From Ascidia mentula (Eukaryota > Chordata > Ascidiacea > Phlebobranchia > Ascidiidae): a stretch of 64,000 bases of DNA. The stretch spans positions 21,478,266-21,542,265 of the forward strand of contig OX387197.1 of the NCBI GenBank assembly GCA_947561715.1. Direction: 5' to 3'. The position numbers were made by a program, and so were the translations under genes. Below, in pieces: positions 27,201 through 40,000 of the stretch; the first letter of the stretch is position 1; every line of letters starts with the position of its first letter. The notes beneath the pieces are model-generated. The model had not been told where the DNA came from. It did no database searches and worked only from the letters and a program-made list of their open reading frames with translations.

Positions 27201-30200
27201 CGACCTGAGGTAATCAGCTCAATTATTGCCCCCTTGGCCTGGTTAATTCGTTTTCGTTAGGGCTTAATAAACCGCAAACAAGATGACCCCAATCTCTGCT
27301 TAGTTCACCCAGAATAAAGCAAAATAAAAGCAAAACAAAATTGCTTAGGTACAAAATGTATTCAAGTATTTCTTGTGTCCAAGGTGTCGAAAATGACTTT
27401 TGTTGGTACTTATTTAAGCTGTTTTTTTTCGTGAAATTTGTACGAATTGAAATCCGTGTATATTGCAGGCGACTCCATTGTACTCGGAACTACATCCACA
27501 TGCATCTGTTCGCCTCCTTTATCCTGCGCGCCCTCTTCATCTTCATCAAGGATCAGGTGCTCTTCCACGGGGCCGGCATCCTCGACGTTGCAACCAACAG
27601 TGGAGACCTCGACAACCTGGATTCGTATTTCAATCGCGCCACCAGCCCTGGTGGATCATCTCTTGTAAGTCGACATTTCGAATGAAACGATTTTTTTTAT
27701 CGTATTGTACCTCATAGAAACTTAGTTTTATTTGCAGAATACAGTTGGTTTAATACAATAAAAGGTCAAGAGATTTTCACCTTTAAAATACCTAAACGTG
27801 TCGTTCCACAAAATCGTTTTCTAAGTTTTTGTTGTGATTTCCTTGATTTAGTTACAATAAATTGTTATTGTGTGGACGTGACGATAACAAACGTACATGA
27901 TTAAAACTTTTGCTCTTTCTCCATCCTAGCTGGCATGCAATATCGTGATTACCTTCTTTCATTACTTTATTGCCACCAACTACTACTGGATTCTGGTGGA
28001 GGCGCTCTACCTCCACAGTCTCATATTCGTCGCATTCTTCTCGGATAAGAAGTACCTCTGGCGCTTCATCATAACTGGATGGGGTGAGTCGGGGTTACGT
28101 GAGTTCACTACGGCTTGAGATGTGGGATAAAAAAGGTTAAACGTGGGTCAGTGACCCGGGGTTGAAAGTGTCGGGTCAGAAGTGACCTCCATGCCAATTA
28201 TTCATGTTTGCCCGTGTTTTTTCGCACGTCAATAGGAGAGTTTCTGATGTAACCTGAGTAGCTGACAAACAATTCCAATTTACGCAGTTTCAAACCACGT
28301 TTACCAAATATACGGGGTTAGAAAAACAGCGAAACACTCGTTTAACGTCCATGCGGGGTAGGACGCACCGCGGGAGACCTACTTGCTGACGTCAGAAGCA
28401 TCGAGGCGAAAATAATGCTGCCTACTCAAACATTAATTGAGGTTCTTTTCTCCCGCGTGTGTTCTTCTCTTATTGCCAAATAGAGTAAATTTTGGCTCCT
28501 GTTGCACAGACTGTCGGCGATGAAGTTTGTCACCACAATTAGTAGTTTCGTACGTGTGGCGCAAGGCGGAAATTGTAAAACTGATATCGAAATGTTGGTG
28601 TTTCCGTAATTAAGCGAATGGTTTTGTGTGCTAGTTCCGTCCTTATTGTTGCACGGTCGATTAAAAAATACGTAAAAGTTACCAAGTATGGCCATAACAA
28701 AACTAAATTAATATTGTTAACTAATGTGAAGTGTCCAAAATCTTAAATTATGGGGGCGGTATTTTCTGTTTATTTAAATTCAAATTGTCTTTCACTTCGA
28801 AACACAGCTTGCAACTGCCCCCGTGTGTTCTCGTCAAAATAATTTCCATCTCACCCTTTGATCTTATCTCAGCTGCTCAAATCACAACCAAGCCTATATT
28901 TTACACACGTTTTGGCAGGAAAGATTGGGTGCCGCCTTTTTTACAACCACAAACGACCCCGTCCCCCCCCGGACTCACCTTGTAAACCAGGACTTTGGGT
29001 CCCTGAAAAGGGAACGCTTTGTTTTTTACCGATCAAACACGCCCCAAAACCCAGGGTCATGGAACCACGTTTGATTACAAACGTTGCTTGATCCCTGAGC
29101 GTGGTATTACAACGCCGGTTAAGCCCAAAGTGCGCGCAATCTCGCCCCAAATAGCTTGGGCGGTGATTAACGGTTTACGTTTTTGTTTCCCTGCAGGTGT
29201 TCCCGTGTTGTTTGTGCTTCCGTGGGCGATTGTTCGAGCGGTGCTGGACGGCGATTCGTAAGAACTTGTTGTTTTGCTCATAATCGGCAATATTGCCTTT
29301 TGAAACTGTTATTAACTTTGCAACCTGCAATTTATGAACCGTCGTTATGTTTGCCTAATCCTCCTGTTATCGTCATCGGTCTTTGTAAATCTGCCCTTCA
29401 GGCAAATCCTGGCCCTATTTGGCGCTAATGTAAGACCGCCCACGTCATTGCTGTGCTTACCTTGTGCAGCACATGTTGACGCAAACTCAGCTCGGTTTGC
29501 TGTGTTTGACATTGGCCAAAGTGCGTCACGTGATTGACATGTTCGACCAATCGTGTGAGGCCATTGTTTTTTTCTCTTGACAGGTGCTGGGACGTTTCAG
29601 TTACAGAGTACAAGTGGATTTTCAACGGGCCTATCGTGGTTGCCAGCGTGGTAAGCCTATACTCACTTGTTAACTCCACTTTATGGTCCGATTGACATGT
29701 TTTTATTGCAAAATCTCAGTTTCGTGAAAAACAAAGACTTGGTTGTGTTTTTTTTGGTTGCCTTTAAAGTTTTGATTCCTATGATGTCAAAACATTAGCG
29801 AAACTATAATAAGGTTGTATGAAAAACATGTTTTCGTTGACGATGTACCTTTCTTGAACAATAAATACAGTTCAACGCAAAGCTGAATTTAGATTTTACA
29901 TTCACCACTTTGTTGAAACATTCAGATCAACTTCCTGCTTTTTCTAAACATCATTCGAGTGCTTTGGTATAAAATGAGGGAAAGGGGCTTGGCGGGAAGA
30001 ACAGACAACCGAAGGCAATACAAGTGAGCACTGTTAAATGCGAATTTTTGCTACACAATACATATTGTTATTGAATTAAGACTGATTTATGGCAAGCTTT
30101 ACTATATATATATATGTTAATGCAGCCAAGCGCGTACTTTTGCTATAAAACAGTTTTGAAACCATTTGACTATCAGATTGCCTATCTTCGTGTAACACAC

Positions 30201-33200
30201 TTGATTTGTGTTTCGCCAGGAAACTCGCCAAGTCAACTCTGGTGCTTATTCCAATGTTCGGTGTACATGTGATCGTCTTCATCGCTCTTCCCGACTCGGT
30301 TCGATCAGGGCCGATGTATTTCGTCAGCATGTACTTCGACCTCTTCTTCAATTCGTTTCAGGTAATACGGGTTGGCTTTATTTCATGATAAACGTTTGAT
30401 TTCATTCGAAACATGTTGTATTCTTGTGTAATACAAATGGCGCGTGGGTAAAAAAAGAAAAACGAAAACACGTAAATAACGCTAGGAGAGCAGTTACATA
30501 CTCACATACTGAGCGCAGTATTTCCGCAGGCACAAGCCACATTGCAAAGACGCGTTGATTACACTGCGAACAAAATACGCCCGTTTGTTGGGTTTACTGT
30601 TGCGCAGAAAACGATAAAATCCCGCAACAAATTATATTGTGTTTTTGCAACGATGTGAAAAATTATGCAAAATGTTATTGAACTCGTTCGCGTGATACTA
30701 ATTGGTATGAAATATAGCGTGCTTAAAATATAGATTTGGATAATTGATCTAGATCTTAATGCTTTGTGCCAAAAATGTACATATATATTTTCATTACACA
30801 TACGTTATAAAATGCCCTCCCCTCATGTACGTTTTAACATTACTTGTAAACAATCAATAAAACGTGCAACCATGCACTCAACACAGACCGAACATACTAA
30901 CTACCTAGCATGAGGCGTTTAGTTGCTGCGAGGTGGTTGGAGTTCAATTCGACGCAAATTGGTTATCCGAGCGAGGTAGAACATTTTTCTGCCTCACGAT
31001 AAGCCCTTTGAAGCCGATCCAAAGCTCTAATTAACCCTGGCCCAACGATGTTTGTAGGAACTTACTGTCACCTTAAAGTGCTTGCTCTGCAATAATGGAA
31101 TTTGTTAAAGCGCTTTGGAAATTTCTTCTATAACCGCTGACAAAAGTTTTAATACGTATTGCTGTTGCTTTGCAGGGGTTTTTCGTAGCCATCATCTACT
31201 GTTTTTGCAACGGAGAGGTAAGTTTCATCCCTAATACCTTTGTGTTATCCCTAAATACTGTAACCGTAACTGCCAGTCAAGAAAGTTAAACCTAAAACCT
31301 GAGCTTCAAAGCACTGCGAAACCCATTTCTTTCTACTTGCGAAAAGAATTGTTTCGTATAGGCTAATGAGCATTATCCATACAAACTATAGGATCTTACG
31401 GTGGTTTTAAAAATTTCCTGTGACAAAAACCTTTGAAAGGGACATTATATGACATAGTGCATATCGCCCTACCAAATATGTTAATAAGTGCGTATGTGTT
31501 TTGGTTGGTTAATATCGCTAGCGTGCGGCCAGCGCTTAACAATAGAGCCTCGCCAGTTACAAACGCGCTTACGCAATATTCTTATGATTGTCATATCATT
31601 ATATGGGTTGCGTGCTACACAACAGCACCCGCGTTTCCCCCAATAACCACACATGGAAAACCCATCAGTTTCGTTTGTCAGCCCCACGTTTAGTAATCAA
31701 ATTCCACGGGGTTTGGCTGCACGGCGAAATCTTGTTTACAGCGGTTTCCGCACATCTCTGGCCCAGCGCGTTGAAACTTTTCTCATAAAGCCTGTTGAAA
31801 ATTGAATTCTAATTCGGTTGCCAACGAACGACGTGACGCAATAGATTACCCGCCTCGTTAGAACGATAAATGAGCTTGTCATTGATTTACGGTTGCGGTA
31901 AACTTGATTCTGACAAGTGGCTCAACAAACGCGGCCGGTTGTACCTGAGAGCTACGGTATTGATTTTAAGCCTGAAGGATGTGTAAAATGACTTGTATGC
32001 TGTTCCGGGGCCAGTTTAGGTTCATCTAGTTTGCTGCGATTGTAACAAAAATGTGCGTAAAAGTAAAGCAAGTTGCTCTGAAATACTTTTCGTGCCATAA
32101 CTTTACAATAATGACTTAACTTCACAAACAGAAAAAAGTCACTTTTTAACATAGGTAAACTCGATATTATCCACATGAACAGGTACCACTGCAAAAATAA
32201 CATGACCCAGGAAGCCATTTGACTTGTTAGCGATAAAATCACGACAGCTATTGACATTTTGTCCTCGCTGACCACTCGACGTGTGTAACATTCCGGGTGT
32301 TGACAAACGTTTAATTGCGTTGCCAGGTTCAAGCTGAGTTCAAAAAGGCTTGGGAACGCTTCAACCTTTCAGTGGAGATCCAGAAGGGGCGACGCGAGCG
32401 AAGCAGGTCTTCTGTAACGATGCTTACCAGCTTCAACAGTAGCGCTTCCCAGCAGGTCGGTGTCACTCATACACAAGTCTGTTGTAACTCCCGCAAAAAA
32501 TTACTTGAGTTGTTTACGATACGCTGGACGTTATACGCTGCGTTGCGCGAATTACATCCCATGGTTTTGCATGCTGTTGATTTCCAAAGCTGATGTTGGA
32601 ACATATCATGTTAATAAGAATGCGGTATATATCATGCAGTGTATCTCAAGCAGTAAGTCATTGCACAGTTTTTAAGTTGGCCCTAAGCTAAGTGAAAAAT
32701 ATGTTACGTAGTGGAACGAAAGTGTCCATGCAATTTTATACCCCACAAAATTAGAACTTCATACAGAAAAAAGGTCTGTTCAAAGTGCATTTTCAAGTGC
32801 ATTTAAGGAAGGCCACATACAGTAAAGGTCTGCGACGTTATTCAAGTGCATTTAAGAACATGTGAACAATTTTAGGCACGCCTTTCCATCGGTGGCGCGA
32901 CCAACGGCAGAGGCCACCGAGGTAACGGATCCCTGTTGTCCCGCCCTCTACCGGTAGCCTCCGAAGTCAGAGAGGTGAGTTAACACTTTCACGTTCTTGC
33001 AACTCTTCACGCATTTTTAAATCAACTTCTTAGAGCACTTTCAATCAATCAAAGACTACTGAAGTGGAAACATCCTTTAACGAGGAACCGAATTTGATCA
33101 ACAACAACCGTTGCGAGGTAAGAGCCTCGAAACCGATCGCTGTTTTGTTTATGGGGTTTAAAATGCCGTGAGTCTGCAGGGTGTACATTTAACTAGTGGC

Positions 33201-34022
33201 ATGTTGAAAAGGGTGTATAATTACAAATCGGTACTTAATCACCTTCCGCCAGAGTTATTTTATTATCTTATTTTATTTAAAAAGCGTTAAATTTCTTTTT
33301 TATCTTCAAACCGAATGTAACGGAGTCGCCCAAAAATTATCATAGAATGCGTGAAAAACTTTGTAAGGTAACGGGCTGCAACGAGCTTACAGATATCCGG
33401 ATTCTATTATGGTCAGCTATTAAAAAATTAAAACCGGCGGTAACACACGGTGGAGAATTACTCTGCATATTTACCGTAGCAGAGTAATGCTGAGGCTCCG
33501 AGCATGATGGCGAGTCGCCGACACGGGCATCCTCCTTTCATCAGAACGCAAAGTGGAGGATTTGCATACCGCGGTAACGAAATCATCCTCCCCATCGCGG
33601 AAGAGGATCAAGCCGAAGTGGAGTTCGAAAAGGTGGTGGAGGAACAAATGCAGTGCCCTGCAAAGAGCTTTGAACTCAGCGTCTCTGGCGAACCCCCGCA
33701 GGTGGAAGACGACGAGATCGATGAGCTGGATGACGTCATTGGGCAGGAAGAAGGCGCCATTGCGTGGCGGAACCGAATGTTGAGAGCGACACGCGCCGAG
33801 TCGGAGGACTCTGGCATTTCATCCAACTTCTTTTCGAGTATCCGGCGCGGCTCTGGAGCCAAAACCGATGCAAGTCTCACAAATTCCGTGTACGGGTGTG
33901 ATAGCGCCGCCAGCGGCAGCGACGGGGAAGGTTTTGCCGACACTAGGGCGGCGCTCCTGGGCGCTACCGGCGAAAAATCCGGTGAAGGAAACCCTTTGTT
34001 TTTGCAGAGCAATGAGGTGTAG
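21094..34022 (+). CDS. Parathyroid-hormone-receptor-like class B GPCR, 15 exon positions (5' end not found)
   Basis: Coding exons: 21094-21208, 22477-22599, then either 24102-24247 or 25149-25270, then 26318-26412, 27469-27664, 27930-28083, 29197-29257, 29584-29650, 29926-30023, 30220-30361, 31176-31217, 32327-32455, 32876-32974, 33034-33117, 33483-34022. All phases join; the two forms total 696 and 688 codons before the stop. The ectodomain holds six cysteines (1+3+2 by exon), with an [11 protein letters not shown] start and a [12 protein letters not shown] motif, as in PTH receptors. The membrane core keeps family motifs: [68 protein letters not shown]. The 42-nt exon at 31176 is typical of class B receptors. 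It should be a plasma-membrane receptor coupling a peptide hormone to G proteins. Missing: a signal-peptide exon. Among class B receptors the PTHR type fits best. Confidence 0.93.
21541..21735 (-). repeat. Hammerhead-ribozyme repeat in receptor intron 1
   Basis: Copy of the ribozyme repeat, antisense to the receptor gene. It contains the roughly 40-bp ATAAGTAATGTGGAGCCAAT module, an intact minus-strand ribozyme (21579-21631), the TTGGTCAGCAAAG-type body, and at 21700-21735 the beginning of a second ribozyme in the opposite (plus) orientation, with a duplicated CAGCTGCAC unit. The outer border on the right is unclear and no target duplication was found. Confidence 0.75.
21579..21631 (-). ncRNA. 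Type I hammerhead ribozyme, complete core
   Basis: On the minus strand: AGCTGCA, CTGATGA, GACC-TTTTA-GGTC, GAAA, then a stem III of ACAG/CTGT closing a 7-nt loop, C as the cleavage-site base, and TGCAGCT. Stem I is 7 perfect pairs, stem II 4 and stem III 4. All invariant core bases are present. It is identical over 53 nt to the copy at 61741-61793. Self-cleavage in a minus-strand transcript is predicted 3' of the C at plus position 21586. Confidence 0.88.
22477..22599 (+). CDS. Receptor exon 2: ectodomain core with three cysteines
   Basis: The acceptor is TTTCTTTTCTAG rather than the earlier TTTGCAG at 22430: only the later site accepts the phase 1 left by exon 1 without an immediate stop. 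The peptide [18 protein letters not shown], followed by [12 protein letters not shown], aligns with the human PTHR1 segment CLPEWDHILCWP and CPDYIYDFNHKG. The donor G/GTAAGT leaves phase 1, which both alternative exons accept. Confidence 0.9.
24102..24247 (+). CDS. Alternative exon 3a of the receptor ectodomain
   Basis: 146 nt, phase 1 in and 0 out, acceptor TTGTGCGTAG, donor TAT/GTAAGA. It encodes [14 protein letters not shown], an [10 protein letters not shown] motif, then a stalk [20 protein letters not shown]. It carries ectodomain cysteines 5 and 6 and a glycosylation sequon (NKT) at the place of the human NRTWANYSEC motif. It is 24 nt (8 residues) longer than exon 3b, all in the stalk before the first membrane helix. 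The intron to exon 3b is 901 nt. Confidence 0.88.
25149..25270 (+). CDS. Alternative exon 3b of the receptor ectodomain
   Basis: 122 nt, phase 1 in and 0 out, acceptor TTTAATATGTAG, donor CTC/GTGAGT. It encodes [16 protein letters not shown], an [10 protein letters not shown] motif, then [12 protein letters not shown]. It covers the same residues as exon 3a and is the closer of the two to vertebrate PTHR (compare RRCDRNGSW, NRTWANYSEC and NETRERE, from memory), including a second sequon NET. It joins exon 4 ([15 protein letters not shown]) in frame. Including both 3a and 3b shifts the frame to a stop in exon 4, and skipping both also shifts the frame. Confidence 0.9.
26318..31217 (+). CDS. 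Receptor exons 4-11: seven-transmembrane core
   Basis: Eight exons (26318-26412, 27469-27664, 27930-28083, 29197-29257, 29584-29650, 29926-30023, 30220-30361, 31176-31217) encode helices 1 to 7. Exon 5 includes an extended first extracellular loop (from [13 protein letters not shown] to SPGGSSL), a site that is also long in vertebrate PTHR1. Exon 8 opens with the loop-2 motif CWDVS, whose cysteine should bond to the cysteine of helix 3 (LACNIV). Exon 9 holds the third intracellular loop ([20 protein letters not shown]). The 42-nt exon 11 encodes [14 protein letters not shown] at the end of helix 7. Confidence 0.93.
32327..34022 (+). CDS. Receptor exons 12-15: long cytoplasmic tail
   Basis: Exons 32327-32455, 32876-32974, 33034-33117 and 33483-34022 encode about 283 residues after helix 7, starting with the class B helix-8 motif VQAEFKKAW. 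The tail is rich in Ser, Arg and acidic residues: an acidic patch ([12 protein letters not shown]) and a phosphodegron-like ESEDSGISS. It ends LFLQSNEV with TAG at 34020-34022. Tails of this length are typical of PTH receptors and bind arrestins and scaffolds. Exon 13 (33 codons) and exon 14 (28 codons) are multiples of three and could be skipped without a frameshift. Confidence 0.85.
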
Positions 34023-37000
34023 TGCTCAGCAACGGAGTTCTACTGGTCCCATTTTCTTCATATTCGAGCTTCAATCAGCCCAGAAGTTTTTATCTGTCCC
34101 GACTCGGGACATTCTGCTTGATGAACAATATTTCGCAGTGTTACATCACATTCAAAGGCGACATCTATCGCCGCAGACTTTCCGAATTGCCAAAACATTT
34201 TCCAGTGTATTGCATTTCCTTGTTTAAATACTCGACACGATCTAAATATATATATTTTCTTCCATCTAGCCAAAGATTGCAGCTTGAACCGCTGAACAAT
34301 CCTGGCAGTTTTTGTGCTTTGGTCTCACTTTGCAATGCCACACTCGCGCTTAAAAGCTGAGTTGCTTTTGTATGTTTCAAAAGGAATGTGTTAAATTTAC
34401 AATGATGTAGTCATATGGCGCAAGCTTTGTGCATATATGTTTACCTTCCACTGTACGTGTGACGTAGAGAATTCAGCCAATCATCCTTGCATCGTATACT
34501 TGTCAGAGTCATGAATACGTTTTTCGTCTATCCACGTATGTACTGATTTCTGTAGATCTGGTGCTATTCATTTTACAACCGTTCGCCGTTATTGGAAGAT
34601 AAATTGAAGTTCCGGAATCCAATTGAAAAACCGATATATCAATCCCCGGCAGACAGCTGGAAAACCTTCGCTTGCGTGGTAATGTTACGCCTGTGTGTAC
34701 AACTAACGGTAATTAAAGGCGTTGGTTAATCCGAATGTAAGCATTCCCGAAATTCACCCGTTTGCCATAAGTGTCGCAACACATGATACTCAAACATCCC
34801 TCTGCTCACGTTCCCTTTCGTGTGACCACATCCTGATGCAAAGGTCGCTGTTTGCGCACCTGCTCAATAAAACGCGCAGGCGTTTATTTATTTTGCGTGG
34901 AGCCAATATTGGTACGGGACAAGATCTTCTCGAGCAAGGTTAGCCATGAATGTCGCTTTTGGGCTTTTTGTCTCTCCATTGCTTACGCGACGCACACATA
35001 CACACTCTTGCTTACACCTACACACATTTTATATATTGCTGTATCTTGATGCGTGAAGTTCCAACGTTGTGGCGCTCATTTCTTCGACAATAGATTGCAA
35101 ACTTCCACATTACTTGTCGAGTTTATAATTCCAACAGGCCAGAGGGGAATTTATAATTCCAGTTGTCATAAATGGCATTTTCAATTCTGCATTTCTTTGT
35201 AGTTGCCAAATAATTTCCATGGATTGCTTTGGAAATGCTCTTTTCATCAAAGTCTGTTATAAGTCTGCAAATTCTTCATATTGTGTACAATGACAGATGG
35301 CCAAGTCTTCCTGTTTTTTCGGCGTCAAAGAGTCACGATGTTTTCTTTAACCTCACTTGAGCTGAGAGGTAGAAAAGGAAATCGACTTCATGGCAGGCAT
35401 GGCGCCAAGATGGACATTTTATGTGTCCAAAACCTTTACTTATATTTGAGAAATATTTAAAGCGCTCGGCTTCTTGGAAGAATAATTATGTCTGTTTGAT
35501 TGGTTGATAAATGAGAAGGATTTTACGCCTTCTGTGGAAACAAATATGACCGACCCGTCGCCAGGTTTAGAAATCTGTTAAATTTATAGATTCAATGATT
35601 TCATCGATTTTTTTTGAAAAGAGACTAGACTGCTGACGTACATTTTCTTCGATTTCTATAATGCGTTTTTATATTTTGTTTGCAAATCATTCAATACTTG
35701 GGTGAGATGGCGAACAAAACAAGTTAAATTTTTAATGCAGATAGGCCCACACGACGGCTAAGGTGTTGAGCCATACACGGTGCACATTACGTAACGTAGA
35801 GGACGGTGATGTAGCCTGAACATGCAGTTAAATTATGCAAGACTTCATTGCCGCAAAGCTATAACGTCCGATAAATTAGGGAAAGGTAACGTCAGGTATA
35901 TGGATGTATTCCCTACGAAAGACAGTGACGTAATCTTATCGAATTTATTTTAAGTTCGGCCAATTTGTCTTGCCGAAAATATCTTGTATGCATCTTTGTC
36001 TATTCATCGCCCGCAACTGAACTTTATTCTTGCAAAATCCGATATTCAAAGAAAAGAACTAGACTTTTCATTGTTCTGATGATAAATGCTACCCCGGGTA
36101 TTTGATCAGTTCAAATTGGGGTCACCAAAATGTTAGTTGTCGATTAGAAATCTTGGTTAAATTTCTGAAATGATATTTTTGCGACAATTTTCGTCACAAG
36201 GAATGCCATCATAATTATAGCCGGGATTAGTGTTATTTCCATGCCGCATAAAGCGTTTTAGTGTCAATGCCCGCGGGATGTTTTGTCTGACGCTAGCCGG
36301 GAAGGAAATTTCTTCGGCGAGAAACCACAGCCTCCACCCAAGGTTTACACATTTACTTTTCGCGCGCTCGACTTGTATGTTGACTCGCGTTGGCAGACTC
36401 TATTGACGATGGAGCATCGCGTTGTGCTCTCACTTACAGCAGTTCAAGAGACATACACGTGTTTTGTAAGCCTCGATGTGCCTCGAGGGAGCTGCCATGG
36501 AACTAACGAAGTGCGATGTGTGTGTTGGGCGCATTGGTTGGGTGTAACTGATAAGCTATCGCCGATAACCAGAGTGGTGCACGTTTAAGAATTCCCCTTG
36601 CACTGTTTGCTCAGGAGTTGAGACCAACAGATAAAAACGAGGGCACACGATACGCCGTTCTGGTTAAACTTGTTACGCTGGCGATCGTTTGCCAACAAAC
36701 CGAGTTAGGTTGAAAGGTTTCAGAAGAGATTGTATCAAATTTCGAATAGTGTGGCGTATTTGTTGGTAGGTGGTGAGGCAAATTTGCAAGTTTAGCTGAG
36801 GCCCTGAAACTTTTTGTATGCAACGGAAAAGGGCTCAGTACGATACTTAAGATAAAGGTACATGCAGTTTTCGTCGATACTGTAAAATTCCAAAAAGGAA
36901 TGTTATTTGTGTGCTAATACAAGACTCTGAACTAACCCGATAAGATTTCACGCATAAACTAGTAGCTTGCTATTACCTAGGAACTGTTGCAATGCCCCCG

Positions 37001-40000
37001 GGGATGGGATGTTTTTTCCCGGTGCGGCAATTCTTCTCGATAACGATCAACTCTGGGTGGCGAGTTTTCGTTCACCGCGCCCTGGGTTCGAAATCCCTTT
37101 GTTCGCGTTGAGACGCAGAGCCTCCACACGCTGGTCGACACTCATTCGAGACATGACGTCAGGTATTTGGAAAAGAACCGAAGGATTACCACGAAAGGGT
37201 GGGCGAGGAAAGAGTAGGACGATTGATGTTTTTGCTGGGGAGTGGGAACAGATTGATCCATTTGGCAGTTTTTGGTACCGAGCGAGGATTAGGTAGCTGT
37301 GGGGTCTGCAAGAAGAAAGCCACATATAGAGTGAAAAAGTAAACGTGTTTGAATGGCCACACTTGCGCACGTTATAACGACATCATAGTTCACATACATG
37401 TGCAATGCGCAAAAAAATGGATACTGGACATACGATAGACCTTGTTACGGAACTTGAAGCTTCCATGTCGTGGGCTGAGCTCGCTCGTTAAACCAAAGCC
37501 GTGGCAGCAATGTCAATATCGTCGAACCTTCGTCGAGGTACAAGGCGCGCTTTGTAAGGTCGAGCAACAAAGCGTCTTGGAATGCTGCGACACAAGTTTA
37601 AGTCCGTCTGCGGACAAAAAAAGGCTACAAGGACAATCCTTGTCGTACATGTTTGAACTTACATCGGATTTCCAGGCCATAATCCACGTACAATACATGC
37701 CAAGCATCTTTGATTTGAATATACGAAACTGAAGAAAGTTTTTTCAATTATTATTGCAATGACGATAAATATATCTGAAGTCTGAAAGAACGTATATCTT
37801 GAAAAGAATATCTGACGGTAGTTGATGACCAGGAATGTTTGTTTCCGCGCTTTGTGGGTTTGTGGTGTAACATAAGGTTTGTCATAGGTTACGTGTTTTA
37901 CTTTTTTCATGTACGTTAGAGGTTCTCATTTTCTGCTAATGTTTCTTTTGAGGCAAAGTCGCAATGGTTGAAACTTCTACACCGCATAGCGATAGTATAA
38001 TCGTGAATACGATGCTTTAAACCAAGATGCAAAATTATTGGTTTGTTAACTCAAGAAAGATGCCCGAAGCCAGATATACGTCGATATATCGCGAGGAGGA
38101 TGTTGAGATTGCTGTAGACCGTCAGGCGTCAGCTCAAAGTCAAGCAGTACACAAACACAAGGCCTTGGCATTTGGCGTTTAATCGCGTCCCGGTTGTGGT
38201 GTAGCTTTATTGCCATGCGGTGCAGGAGGCGGGCGTCACAGATAAGTCTGTTTGGAGTTGCAACACGAAATTGATTGCTTTACCACCGCCAGTTTGATGT
38301 GGAGGCGGTCTTTCCTTTCAAAGGAATCATTTTTCGGATTAAACGACATATGGGATAATGCTATACCAGAGGTACAAAACTCAAGCGGTTATTCGTGCCA
38401 TATTTGTTGAATATTATTGTATCACGTGGCAAAGATTTGAGTCGCATTTTCTGGAGGGTGATATATGTTGCTGGCAAAGAAGCTTGATTTAACGTTGCTG
38501 GTTCTAAAACAACATACCGTTTAGGACGACACTTGGAACATATTTTTGAACATTCTTGGTCAAAATTATGGACCCCTGAGCTTCAGAACAGAATGGAACT
38601 GATCACGGACTTGTTCGCGTACAAACATCCCGTGGTTGCTTTGACCGCAAGTTAAAAATCTTGTTGCCGAAAATGAAACTTTCAGTCAAATGACAAGTAG
38701 ATATAAATCAGACGTTATGGAAATCGATTATTTCAGTCTCAAACTGAAGTGCCACATTTTCGGGAAAAAATGCGTCTATTTGAACGACGTCTTGGTGGAA
38801 AAAAAATAATACAAATTTGTGCTGTTTTAATGTAACTAAAGTCCCACGATATGGGAGTTCGGTAAATCTCAAAAGAAATTGAGTTTCTCCATTGTAAAAA
38901 TTGCTATGATGCGTCACCACATGCAATTTTTCGTTTTAGGACATGACAGTTATTCGCTTGAGAGTACTATTTTCTCTCAATTAATCATCCCAATTAAAAG
39001 TATTTTTGTTTCGCTGAACCTTCTTTGCAGCGTATAAGTGCATGCGCGGTTGACAACGTGTTAAACTTTTGCGCACCGCTTACCAGAATTGTGATTCACG
39101 GCAGCTAAGCGTGATTCCCACAAAGCGCTTTTCACAGAACTGGGGCCTTCTTGTGATTTGCCATTTCCTCTTGATATGATGCCCGCGGTGGGATATCAAA
39201 GTTTTAATCAAACGTCTGGCAATATTTTAGGCAAGATTTTCCTGCTGGAAGAAAAGCGACATTTTCTTCTCTTCGTTTTCAATAAGACTCTGTTGCATTT
39301 CAGTGTATCTGCAACCAGTAAGGCTACGCCTATGCTCTTGTCTTGCTGTACGTTATTGTGGCTGTGAGAGTTACGCGAACAAATCTGTGCAACGTATCCG
39401 TTTACATGTATCGGTATGGGGTTTGGGCTGTAGGCGTTGTGGTTGTTATGCGCCGATGCGGGGTTACTGGGTCATCACGTGCGAAGCACCGACCGCGTAA
39501 CAACTTTTTGCCTCGCTTCTCGCCAACTCGTTTAACAAATTAGGCGGGAAACGAAGATCTGCGCGTTACCGTTTTGCAGCGCAAAGTTTGTGTCACGTTT
39601 TGCGGCCTCAACAGTCGGCGAGCGCGTAGCGGTTACAAACTGAAACTTCCAGGTGGCCGTAAGCCTTTTGGGGTAAAATAACGCACTGCTTTTTCCAAAG
39701 CTTTGCAGTATCTGGCCTTACGACAGTCGTGGAGTATTCCAAGTGTAACTGCCTATGACACAGCGCAGATGACGTTTACATGCTTTACACAATACTGGTG
39801 TGAATGGTTCCGGTGCCTTTCAGAAGACGCACCGCTGCGTGCTGTCAATACCAAGTGCAGTGCAGAACCTATTTGCAGCGTTGTTGGTTGGCTTTCTTCT
39901 GAGGCCGAGAACATTTATCAGCCACAAAAGCAGTTATTTAAGGCCAGTAACGTTAGCACTGCGCTACTGCTGTTGAACTTATAGTTTTCTCCGAGCAAAC

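Noticed and set aside
30900-31000. Possible tRNA-like promoter boxes in receptor intron 10
   Set aside because: Box similarity is weak and no second copy or target duplication was seen.
37060-37100. GGGTTCGAAATCCC, a B-box-like motif suggesting a tRNA or tRNA-derived SINE
   Set aside because: No matching A box, acceptor stem or anticodon arm could be folded around it.
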